From: Lancefieldella parvula | GTDB taxonomy: Bacteria; Actinomycetota; Coriobacteriia; Coriobacteriales; Atopobiaceae | Length of the DNA stretch: 64,000 nucleotides | Reading direction: 5' to 3' | Assembly (NCBI GenBank): GCA_023300185.1 | Contig: CP097092.1 | Location: forward strand, 1,116,001 to 1,180,000 | In this document: piece after piece, positions 27,830 through 35,948 of the stretch | How the letters are laid out: each line of letters starts with the position of its first letter | Position numbering within the stretch: position 1 is the stretch's first letter | The notes under the pieces: model-generated | What the model saw: the letters and a program-made list of their open reading frames with translations, nothing else | What the model was told of the DNA's origin: nothing | Databases searched by the model: none | Translations under genes and position numbers: made by a program

Positions 27830-29002
27830 ATGACCCAATCACAGGTAACTATAACCTCTTCTGAACGTGAAACCGCCATTGTTTTCACTAGCGCCATTGG
27901 CATTGCAGCTAATGTTGCCCTTGCGGCATTCAAAGCGGCTGTGGGCATTTTATCTAACTCAATTGCCGTTACTCTTGATGCGGTGAACAATCTCTCCGAT
28001 GCAATCTCATCAATCATTACCATTGTGGGAACAAAACTATCTAACAAAAAAGCTGATCGCGAGCATCCCTTTGGACACGGACGCATCGAATACATCACTA
28101 CAACAGTAATTGCTGCAATCATTATGTATGCAGGTATTTCTTCACTCATTAAATCTATCCAAGACGTCATGAATCCTGTTACTCCAGACTATAGTCCCCT
28201 GTCTTTAGTCATCATTGCAGTAGCTGTGCTGGTAAAGATTATTTTGGGTCGCTACGTCCGCTCTGTAGGTAATCGCGTAAACTCCGACACCCTTATTGCG
28301 TCGGGTTCAGATGCACTTTTTGACGCCACACTCTCTACTTCTGTTTTAACAGCTGCGCTTATATTTACCTTTACAAAAATTAGCCTTGAAGCATATGTGG
28401 GCGTTATTATCTCTGTGTTTATCATTAAAGCTTCAATTGAGCTGTTACAGGGCTCCTTTAAAGAAATTATTGGCATGCGTCCTGACGCTGCTCTTTCAAC
28501 ACTTATTTACAACATTGTGAAAGAGGATCCAGACGCAGAAGGCGTCTACGACCTTATTATCCACAGCTATGGCCCAGATAAATTTGTTGGCTCATTCCAC
28601 ACTGAGGTTCTTGATACCACTTCAGCTATTGAGATTGATACGATGACTAGGCGTCTGAGTACAGAGATTTACAAGCAGACATCAGGCAAAATAATCATTG
28701 CTGCTATTGGTATTTATGCGAGAAACACCACCGATAATCGCATTGTAAAGATGCGCACTGAAGTAACTGAAATGGCTTTAGCTCATGAAGGTGTTCTTCA
28801 AGTTCATGGTTTTATTGCTGACATTGAAAATCAATTTATGGCCTTTGATGCAGTCATTGAGTTTGGGTATGACGGCAAGCAAATTGTTCACGATATTATT
28901 CATGAAGTAGAAGCAGCCTACCCTGATATGAATGTCTCGGTTCTTTTGGACCGCGATACAAGCGATCTTTCTGAACATGAAGAAGACAGAGACTTGCACT
29001 AA
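27830..29002 (+). CDS. Cation diffusion facilitator (CDF) family metal transporter
   Basis: Proton-coupled divalent-cation exporter in the inner membrane. 390 residues with about six membrane helices. The metal-site pattern HPFGHGRIEY follows helix 2, with paired aspartates in LDAVNNLSDA and GSDALFDA. A cytoplasmic C-terminal domain follows. DAVNN with LFDA suggests the Mn/Fe-type branch rather than Zn, as inference. It starts 7 bases after the OhrR-like gene, so metal efflux is wired to peroxide stress. Confidence 0.9.
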   Translation: MTQSQVTITSSERETAIVFTSAIGIAANVALAAFKAAVGILSNSIAVTLDAVNNLSDAISSIITIVGTKLSNKKADREHPFGHGRIEYITTTVIAAIIMYAGISSLIKSIQDVMNPVTPDYSPLSLVIIAVAVLVKIILGRYVRSVGNRVNSDTLIASGSDALFDATLSTSVLTAALIFTFTKISLEAYVGVIISVFIIKASIELLQGSFKEIIGMRPDAALSTLIYNIVKEDPDAEGVYDLIIHSYGPDKFVGSFHTEVLDTTSAIEIDTMTRRLSTEIYKQTSGKIIIAAIGIYARNTTDNRIVKMRTEVTEMALAHEGVLQVHGFIADIENQFMAFDAVIEFGYDGKQIVHDIIHEVEAAYPDMNVSVLLDRDTSDLSEHEEDRDLH

Positions 29003-29020
29003 AAGCAAGTAAATACATCC

Positions 29021-29141
29021 TAAAAAAGGGGCGAGCCGCTGACACCCAGAGTCAGCGGCTCGTGTTCTACGCTCGCAAGAAAGGGAGAGGGTCTTTCTTC
29101 GAGCTACGGGAACCTGAATAAAGCAAGCAACTAAATTGCTT
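29021..29141 (-). ncRNA. Candidate independent small RNA with C-rich loop (copy B)
   Basis: Leftward RNA of about 120 nt in a space with no downstream leftward gene, so it is best read as a free small RNA. Hairpin 1 pairs GCTCG-AAGAAA with TTTCTTGCGAGC and shows ACCCTCTCCC in its loop. Hairpin 2 is a perfect 12-bp CGAGCCGCTGAC stem (29032-29062) followed by CCCC and TTTTTT. It shares GCTTTAT-CAG, the C-rich loop and the overall two-hairpin order with copy A at 23.6 kb, but the stems differ, so pairing rather than sequence is conserved. Confidence 0.6.
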
Positions 29142-29147
29142 AAAAAC

Positions 29148-29176
29148 ATAGTAAGTTAACCGAGGGAAACTTACAA
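29148..29176 (-). promoter_or_regulatory. Promoter of small RNA B with overlapping inverted repeat
   Basis: Minus strand: TTGTAA, 17-base spacer, TACTAT. The spacer carries the inverted repeat GTAAGTT-N10-AACTTAC (29151-29174), well placed for a repressor to block polymerase. A metal-responsive DtxR/IdeR-type regulator is inferred from context. Confidence 0.55.
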
Positions 29177-29360
29177 GAACATTTTCAACTTTTTTATCTA
29201 ATTTCGTAAACTCTACAAAAAGTTAGACTAAGTTTACATGTCTATGGATTTTTATCTTATATCCAGGAAGTCTGGAATAAACGTATATTCTCGCCCCTGT
29301 TTTTGAATGACCTTTTCAAACATACCTGCCTCTGATGCACTTTTTAAATTGGCACAAAAA

Positions 29361-29389
29361 ATCCCCCGCTCCGAATTGGTGCGGGGGAT
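29361..29389 (-). terminator. feo operon terminator
   Basis: ATCCCCCGC/GCGGGGGAT stem with AAAAAA on the left, giving a U-tract in leftward RNA just beyond feoB. Confidence 0.9.
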
Positions 29390-29417
29390 CAGGTCAGCGT
29401 ACTCAGCTAGTAGTAGC

Positions 29418-32078
29418 TTATGCCTTTGCAACCTCGGTAAGGTTGGTAAGAATCTTATCGTCCTTCTTATCCCACTTTGGAGCAGGACGGAAGAGCTGGA
29501 AGAGAATTGCTGCCAAGAAGGCAAAAGCAATAACAGTCCAGACACCGAAGGAACCAAGAACAAAGAACTCCCAGAACTGGTTGATGATAAGACCAACAAT
29601 CCATGCAAATACGCACTGATAACCAATAGCAAACCAGAACCACTTAGAGTCATTCATCTGACGACGGATGGAACCAACTGCAGCAAAGCAAGGTGCGTCA
29701 AGCATATTGAATGCAACAAATGCGCACATAGCACCAACGTGAAGAATGCCACCAGCATCGGTGAACATACCAGCGAAGCCAGACCACATAGTAACGGACT
29801 TCTCGCTTGCATCACCAAGACCGTAGAGAACACCAAAGGTAGAAACAAGGTTCTCTTTTGCGATCAGAGCAGAGATGGAAGCTGCAGTTGCCTGCCAGTT
29901 TGCAAATCCAAGAGGAGCAAAGATAACGCCGATGAAACCACCAACAGCTGCAAGCAGGGAGAAGTCCATGACATTCGCAGGAGCGCCCTCAATGCCTGGA
30001 AGGTAACCAAAGACGCCGTTTGCGCCATCCCAGGTTGCCCAACCAAAGTTGGAAAGAACCCAGATACCAATAGCCGCTGCGAAGATGATGGTACCAGCCT
30101 TAAGGATGTATGCAGAGATACGCTCCCAAACATGCATTGCCCAAGACTTGATAGAAGGCATGTGGTAATCAGGAAGCTCCATAACAAATGGTGCAGGCTC
30201 GCCCTCAAATGCCTTAGTCTTCTTCAGCATGACTGCAGAAATAACAATCATTGCAACGCCAAGGAAGTAGAAAGCAGGAGCAACCCACCAAGCAGAAGAG
30301 CCACCAATAAGAACACCCATAACCAAAGCAATGATTGGCTGCTTTGCGGAGCAAGGAATCATGGTGGTGAGCATTGCAGTCATACGGCGATCCTTCTCGT
30401 TCTCAATGGTACGAGTAGAGAGAACACCAGGAACGCCACAGCCGGAAGAAATCAGAAGTGGAATGAAGGACTTGCCGGACAGGCCAAAGCGACGGAACAC
30501 GCGGTCCATAACAAAGGCAACACGGCTCATGTAACCGCAGTCCTCAAGGAAGCACAGCATGACAAACAGAACAAGCATCTGTGGGATAAAGCCAAGGACA
30601 GAGCCAACGCCGCCGATAATACCGTCAACTACAAGGCTAGTGACAACGGGGCTTGCGCCAGCACCTTCAAGAGCACCGCGAGCAAGATCAGGAATACCTG
30701 GGACATACATGCCGTACTGGGAAGCATCTGGCTCAGTAGCAGCGCCTTCAACAGCAGTCTTAAAGCCAGCGGCAGTTACGCCACCAAGAGTCTGGAGTTC
30801 CTGACCCTCAGCAAGAATTGGCTGGCCATTAGCATCAAGCTTAAGAGGATTGTCATCAGTATCAACGAAGTTGCCATCCTCGTCATGAACTGGTGCGCTC
30901 AGAGCAACAACGTTCTTCTTGGCAGTCTCTGCCTCAAAGCTGGTGATAGCGTCAGAATCCCACTGTTTAGCTTCGATTGCAGCACGAACCTCAGTAGTAT
31001 CAATACCAGCCTCGTCAGCTGCGTTGAGATATGCATCAATCTGGTCACCATAGTGGTGAGAGTCAAACTCATCCTTTGCCTCATTGTACTCGGCGTCGCC
31101 GATACCCATGAAGTGGAAGCCCTTGTCAAACAGGTTATCGTTGACCCAGTTAGTTGCTCCAGTACCAACAGTAGAGATGGAGATGAAGTACACAAGAGCC
31201 ATGATGATAACGAAGATTGGAAGACCGAGGATACGGTTAGTAACAACGCGGTCAATCTTCTCGGAAGTGGTCAGCTGCTTTGGAGCCTTCTTGACGCAAG
31301 CTGCCATGACGCCAGCGATCCACTCATAACGGTCAGAAGTGATGATGGACTCAGCATCGTCATCACGAGACTGCTCAACTGCAGCAATGATCTTCTCAAG
31401 CTCAGCGGTCTTCTCGGCAGAAAGGTTAAGAGGAGCAATTGCATTTGCATCGCGCTCAAAGACCTTAATGGAGTACCAACGAGAAAGAGTTGCAGGAGCA
31501 AGGCCCTCGATTGCAGTAGCAATCTTGCCAAGAGCCTCTTCAACCTCTGGGGTAAAGCACTTAACACCCTCAGCAGGAGTTCCCTCCTGGCCGGCCTTAA
31601 TTGCAGTCTTTACCAGAGTGTCAATGTTCTTGTTGCGAAGTGCGGAAACCTCAATAACCTCAACACCAAGCTGCTTGGAAAGCTCCTTGGTATCAATGAC
31701 GTCACCGGACTCCTTGAGCAGGTCAACCATGTTAAGACCAAGGATAACTGGACGGCCAGCCTCAAGAATCTGAGTAGTCAGATAGAGGTTACGCTCCAGG
31801 TTGGTAACATCGAGAAGGTCAATAATGGCGTCTGGGCGCTCATTAATGAGGTAGTCACGAGATACCTGCTCCTCAGGTGAATAAGGAGACAGAGAGTAAA
31901 TACCAGGAAGGTCGACAAAGGTGACGTCCTTATCGGTACGCCAATTTGCCTGCTTCTTCTCAACGGTAACGCCTGGCCAGTTGCCGACGTAGCCGTTTGA
32001 GCCCGTAAGCTCATTGAATAGGGTGGTCTTACCGCAGTTTGGGTTACCTGCAAGACCAATAATAGTCTTTTGTGCCAT
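29418..32078 (-). CDS. feoB: Ferrous iron transporter FeoB, with a large insertion
   Basis: Membrane Fe(II) importer with an N-terminal G domain: G1 GNPNCGKTT (residues 11-19), G3 DLPG (near 57), G4 NMVD (near 118). The gate-region cysteines lie in SSGCGVPGVLSTRTIEN and MIPCSAKQPII. 886 residues exceeds the usual 660-780. About 130 extra residues, acidic and soluble, sit after the first membrane helix (roughly 310-450). The start abuts the feoA stop. The long open frame on the opposite strand is a codon-bias shadow. Confidence 0.95.
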   Translation of the reverse strand: MAQKTIIGLAGNPNCGKTTLFNELTGSNGYVGNWPGVTVEKKQANWRTDKDVTFVDLPGIYSLSPYSPEEQVSRDYLINERPDAIIDLLDVTNLERNLYLTTQILEAGRPVILGLNMVDLLKESGDVIDTKELSKQLGVEVIEVSALRNKNIDTLVKTAIKAGQEGTPAEGVKCFTPEVEEALGKIATAIEGLAPATLSRWYSIKVFERDANAIAPLNLSAEKTAELEKIIAAVEQSRDDDAESIITSDRYEWIAGVMAACVKKAPKQLTTSEKIDRVVTNRILGLPIFVIIMALVYFISISTVGTGATNWVNDNLFDKGFHFMGIGDAEYNEAKDEFDSHHYGDQIDAYLNAADEAGIDTTEVRAAIEAKQWDSDAITSFEAETAKKNVVALSAPVHDEDGNFVDTDDNPLKLDANGQPILAEGQELQTLGGVTAAGFKTAVEGAATEPDASQYGMYVPGIPDLARGALEGAGASPVVTSLVVDGIIGGVGSVLGFIPQMLVLFVMLCFLEDCGYMSRVAFVMDRVFRRFGLSGKSFIPLLISSGCGVPGVLSTRTIENEKDRRMTAMLTTMIPCSAKQPIIALVMGVLIGGSSAWWVAPAFYFLGVAMIVISAVMLKKTKAFEGEPAPFVMELPDYHMPSIKSWAMHVWERISAYILKAGTIIFAAAIGIWVLSNFGWATWDGANGVFGYLPGIEGAPANVMDFSLLAAVGGFIGVIFAPLGFANWQATAASISALIAKENLVSTFGVLYGLGDASEKSVTMWSGFAGMFTDAGGILHVGAMCAFVAFNMLDAPCFAAVGSIRRQMNDSKWFWFAIGYQCVFAWIVGLIINQFWEFFVLGSFGVWTVIAFAFLAAILFQLFRPAPKWDKKDDKILTNLTEVAKA

Positions 32079-32323
32079 TAGGCTTCCTCTACCTTGTGAA
32101 CGTCTACTACTTCAATGCTTGCAGCTTCATCCTTGCGGATAGAAAGCTCGTAGCCACGAACTGTGAGCTCAATTGGGTCTCCCAGTGGTGCTACTTTCTT
32201 GACGTAAACCTCAGTGCCCTTAGTAAGGCCCATGTCCATGATGCGACGTTTCACGGCGCCTACACCCTTTAGCGCAGCAACCGTGCAACTCTCCCCCACC
32301 TTAACTTCTTTCAGAGTTGCCAT
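32078..32323 (-). CDS. feoA: FeoA family protein
   Basis: SH3-like small cytoplasmic partner of FeoB. 81 residues with GESCTVAALKGVGAVKRRIMDMGLTKGTEVYV, the FeoA fold signature. Stop and FeoB start share a base, so translation is coupled. Second of two FeoA-type genes ahead of feoB. Confidence 0.9.
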   Translation of the reverse strand: MATLKEVKVGESCTVAALKGVGAVKRRIMDMGLTKGTEVYVKKVAPLGDPIELTVRGYELSIRKDEAASIEVVDVHKVEEA

Positions 32324-32392
32324 AACCTTCCTTTCATCGAAACACGTATTAAAAGCCGCGGGTTTTACCAGCAGCGCAATACAACAAAGTGT

Positions 32393-32659
32393 TTAGAGCG
32401 GAGAAACCATGATGTGCGACGACATCTGACGGTTCAGTCCAAGTCGTGCACCCTTAACGCTAACAATAACGTCGCCGTTGACTCGTGAAATAACCTTTAC
32501 CTCGGCGCCCTCAACAAAACCAAGTGTTGAGAGGTGCTGGCGAAGATCAGAAGCACCCTTAACCGTTACGATCAACGCAGTCTCTCCCTCACCAAGCATG
32601 GCAAGAGGAAGAACTGGACCAGAATTCGCAGGACCCTGTGAGGTCTTTTCTGTATCCAT
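32393..32659 (-). CDS. FeoA-like protein, first gene of the feo operon
   Basis: 88 residues with the FeoA core (LSTLGFVEGAEVKVISRVNGDVIVSVKGARLGLNRQ pattern, broken here for brevity) after a 20-residue leader rich in polar residues. Gives the arrangement FeoA-FeoA-FeoB, known in other Firmicutes and Actinobacteria, where one copy is thought to modulate FeoB. Preceded by the palindrome at 32681-32695 and by GGGGGATGC as ribosome-binding region. Confidence 0.85.
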   Translation of the reverse strand: MDTEKTSQGPANSGPVLPLAMLGEGETALIVTVKGASDLRQHLSTLGFVEGAEVKVISRVNGDVIVSVKGARLGLNRQMSSHIMVSPL

Positions 32660-32680
32660 GCATCCCCCAAAATAACGTAG

Positions 32681-32695
32681 GCAAACTAAGTTTGC
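32681..32695. promoter_or_regulatory. Palindromic operator candidate upstream of the feo operon
   Basis: GCAAACTAAGTTTGC is a perfect dyad 22 bases upstream of the first feo gene. A second inverted repeat, AACTTTTA/TAAAAGTT, lies at 32703-32734. Together they are in the right place for an iron-responsive repressor; the regulator is not in the window. Confidence 0.5.
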
Positions 32696-32773
32696 TCTTT
32701 CGAACTTTTACTTCATTAGTATCAACTAAAAGTTAAGGTAATTCAACTTTCATTTAATAATTAAAATAAAAAT

Positions 32774-32811
32774 AAGGCGAGAAACTCTGTCTACCAGTGG
32801 TTTCTCGCCTT
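32774..32811 (-). terminator. ppc terminator formed by inverted GGCGAGAA words
   Basis: AAGGCGAGAAAC and GTTTCTCGCCTT make a perfect 12-bp stem with a 14-base loop, beyond the ppc stop. Both arms are copies of the repeated word. Confidence 0.8.
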
Positions 32812-32899
32812 GTAAATATTGCAACTTTATTTCAGGTAATCCTAGTTTTACGTAAACATAAACGATTGTTTGCTCAAGCTTACGGCAAGCTGTGTGACA

Positions 32900-35767
32900 T
32901 CAGCCCGTATTCTGCAGACCTGCGGCAACACCAGACACGGTGCACAAAATCAAATACGTAATGTTTGCACGTTCCTCTGGAGTAAGCATGTCATCCCTTA
33001 TACGAAGCTCAGACAGGGCATGCACCTGCGTAACCGAGAGAATATTAACAAATGGCAGACGCAGACGGATAACAGGACCAAGCACACGACGGTTCTCCAA
33101 CGGCCACTTGTTACCGGTGATAGCAAGGACCCACTTGCGCGTCAACGACATCTCGGAGAGAACCATCTCTGAAAGCTCAGGGCGATCACCCAGAGCCAGA
33201 TAAAGCCTTGCGATACGAGCGTCAATTTTGGAGATTGACATCTCAATGTTGTCGATAAACGTAGTGAACAGCGGCCACTCTTTATATGCCTCGCGGAGGC
33301 GTTCGATATCCCCTACTGCCTCGCAGGCACTGCCCAGTCCGTACCAAGCAGCCAGGTTGATACGAGCCTGTGACCAGGAGAAAATCCAGGGGATAGCACG
33401 CAAGTCATCAAGAGACTTGGCGCCCAGGCCACGTTTTGCAGGTCTTGAACCAATGGGGAGAAGACCAATCTCTGTCAGAGGGGTAACAACCGAGAACCAC
33501 TCAGCAAAGCCATCGGAGTGAATGAGCTCCAAAAAACGCTGCTTGGACGCTTTATCAAGCTCAGAAGCGAGCGAAGCAAACTTCACGTCTGTCTGGGTAT
33601 TCTTCTGTTCAATAGAAGGTGCCATCTGAAGCAGGGTTGCTCCAGCAACGGACTCTACGTGACGGCGAGCAAGCGTTGGGTCACCATAGCGAGCAAAAAT
33701 AACTTCTCCCTGCTCAGTAAGTTTAAAGCGACCGTTGACTGAGCCTTTGGGCTGAGAAAGAACAGCACGGTTTGCAGGACCACCGCCACGACCAACTGCA
33801 CCGCCACGACCATGCATCAAGATAAGGTCAATGGAGTTCTTCTCTGCCCACTCTGCCAAAGCAGCCTGGGTCTTATGCAATACCAACGTTGCCGTAGTTG
33901 GTCCCTCGTCCTTTGAGGAATCGGAATAGCCCAGCATGACCTCAAGCTTGCGGCCTGTCTGAGCAAGACGCGACTGCACCTCAGGAAGCTGAATTACCTG
34001 GTCAAGTGTAGTAACAGCGTTCTCAAGGTCTTCAATTTGCTCAAAGAGTGGAATAACGTCTAGTACAGGAACGTCTTCTTCATTTGCAAACGCAAGACGT
34101 GCAAGTTTGTAGACATTCTCAACATCCTGAGCAGACTGTGTGAACGAAATAATATAGCGACGAGCAGCGTTAATGCCGTTCTTCTTTTGAATTGATCCAA
34201 TGGAGCGGAAGGTGTCTAGCACCTCCTGCGTCATAGTATCAAGTTTGGCGGGTTTCTCGGCAGTTGAGGGGTGTGTCTCAATATCTGCAAGCGCACGCTT
34301 GTGCACCAAAGAGTGCTGACGGAACTCCATCTCTACCAAATGGAAGCCAAAAGTTTGAGCCTGCCAGATAAGCTTCTGAACAGGACCGTAGGCAATACGG
34401 AAAGCCCCTGCTTGAGCCAGTGAATCCTGAATAACGCGCAGATCAACAATAAACTCTTCAGCGTTTTGATACATCAGGTCAGCATTGCGCTCAATAGTGG
34501 CGCTGAGTCGGCCAGAAATGACGCGCATTGCCGCACGGTGCAACTCAGACCCAGCCTTATCAATAGCCCTAGAGGTCAGGGCCTGGCTCATTTCTACCTG
34601 CTGTGCCCAAAGATTGACAAGCGCAGGCGAAGCTGGAGTAGAAATACCATCAAGCGTCAGACCTCGACTGACTTCCTTGGTAGCCCGAGCCAGTGCCTGC
34701 AGTACGTGTACACGGTACTTCTCGGCTACTTGGCGAGAAACCAGAGCGGTAACATTAGGGTTACCGTCGCGGTCGGAGCCAATCCAGCTACCTGGACGGA
34801 AAAATGGCGGGCAGACAGGCGACACACAACCAGCGTTTTCTCCCAGCACCCAGTTATCAAAGCGGCGATATACCGAAGGAACCATCTCAAAAAGGGTGGT
34901 ATCAAAAATGTTGAGGACAGTATCTGCCTCCTCCAAAGGAGTTGGCTTTTTATGACCGATAGGAGATGTACGGAATAGGCCGTCAATCTCTTGCAGCATG
35001 CGACGCTCGTTTTCCACACGAACAGGACCACCAAGCCTCTGACGCTCATCAAGAAGCTCTGAGATGGTACGGATTCGGCGCTCAACGTTTTTACGACGAG
35101 CCTCAGTTGGGTGCGCGGTAAAGACGGGGTGGAACTCAAGACGATTAAGACGTGCTTTTGCCTCTTCTTCACCGCACTCGTCAATAAGCTGTCTATATGC
35201 AACGGTTATCTCATTGATAGGGTCTTCCGCAGAAGATGGATCAACAGAAGCCTCACGAGAGCGCAGGCTGGTAACACGATAATTCTCTTCACAAAGATTT
35301 GCTAAGTGGAAGAAAGTTACAAATGCGCGCATGAGAAGCACGGAGTCTTCCATGCTCAAGTTGTCAATGGTAGAAGCAAAGCGTAGGAAAGCATTAAGCG
35401 ATTCCTTCTCTGAATCTACTTTGAGCACCGCATTGATTGCCTCAAGCAGCAAAGGTGCGCGCATTGTAGACAAATCATCTGGTCCAGCTTTAATTGCCTC
35501 AACCAACAACGTGTCAAAACTAGTAAGAAGATCTGGATTGTACTCAGCAAGCACCTTTCTTACCAAACGCAAAAAGAAGGTAAGGTTATCGCGCAGAGGA
35601 GCTGGCGCTTTAAGCGCTTGAATAAGGGTACGAGCAGCAGCAATCTCATTCCCGCGTCGTTCAAGAAGCGATTGAGCTACTTCAGAAGTTGTTGCGCCAT
35701 CGATGGGTTTCTCGTCAAAAGAAGCATTGCTGGACTCTAGATTTGAATCTTGAGGATTGCCTGCCAT
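32900..35767 (-). CDS. ppc: Phosphoenolpyruvate carboxylase
   Basis: Anaplerotic enzyme forming oxaloacetate from PEP and bicarbonate. About 955 residues from ATG 35767, chosen because GAAAGG sits 6 bases upstream; the open frame continues to 35836. The catalytic histidine regions are visible: FTAHPTEARRK, GSDRDGNPNVT and YSDSSKDEG, plus LMHGRGGAVGRGGGP and the C-terminal tail ending LQNTG, typical of the family. Probably monocistronic. Confidence 0.97.
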   Translation of the reverse strand: MAGNPQDSNLESSNASFDEKPIDGATTSEVAQSLLERRGNEIAAARTLIQALKAPAPLRDNLTFFLRLVRKVLAEYNPDLLTSFDTLLVEAIKAGPDDLSTMRAPLLLEAINAVLKVDSEKESLNAFLRFASTIDNLSMEDSVLLMRAFVTFFHLANLCEENYRVTSLRSREASVDPSSAEDPINEITVAYRQLIDECGEEEAKARLNRLEFHPVFTAHPTEARRKNVERRIRTISELLDERQRLGGPVRVENERRMLQEIDGLFRTSPIGHKKPTPLEEADTVLNIFDTTLFEMVPSVYRRFDNWVLGENAGCVSPVCPPFFRPGSWIGSDRDGNPNVTALVSRQVAEKYRVHVLQALARATKEVSRGLTLDGISTPASPALVNLWAQQVEMSQALTSRAIDKAGSELHRAAMRVISGRLSATIERNADLMYQNAEEFIVDLRVIQDSLAQAGAFRIAYGPVQKLIWQAQTFGFHLVEMEFRQHSLVHKRALADIETHPSTAEKPAKLDTMTQEVLDTFRSIGSIQKKNGINAARRYIISFTQSAQDVENVYKLARLAFANEEDVPVLDVIPLFEQIEDLENAVTTLDQVIQLPEVQSRLAQTGRKLEVMLGYSDSSKDEGPTTATLVLHKTQAALAEWAEKNSIDLILMHGRGGAVGRGGGPANRAVLSQPKGSVNGRFKLTEQGEVIFARYGDPTLARRHVESVAGATLLQMAPSIEQKNTQTDVKFASLASELDKASKQRFLELIHSDGFAEWFSVVTPLTEIGLLPIGSRPAKRGLGAKSLDDLRAIPWIFSWSQARINLAAWYGLGSACEAVGDIERLREAYKEWPLFTTFIDNIEMSISKIDARIARLYLALGDRPELSEMVLSEMSLTRKWVLAITGNKWPLENRRVLGPVIRLRLPFVNILSVTQVHALSELRIRDDMLTPEERANITYLILCTVSGVAAGLQNTG

Positions 35768-35948
35768 GCTCATCCTTTCGTCACATGACTCAGAATACGT
35801 ACTATCTACCATACCCTTTTGTAACAATCTTCGCACGATTGTTTGTCAATCTGTTACCTAATGTACATCGTGGACTACAATCGATATAACAAATAAAAAT
35901 TGATATATCAAAGTTTCTGGCCACGTTAAAGAAGATTTTAGGTTTTAC

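Larger units (their letters stand above)
29003..29417. other. Intergenic region, about 415 bases, with candidate small RNA
   Basis: Lies between the convergent CDF and feoB genes. It contains the leftward small RNA copy B with its promoter and operator-like repeat, a further A+T-rich stretch, and the feoB terminator. No protein frame is supported. Confidence 0.6.

Noticed and set aside
29307..31880. 857-codon open frame on the plus strand
   Set aside because: Fully antisense to feoB, which has unambiguous motifs. The frame has no start signal or recognisable domain and arises from codon bias of the real gene.
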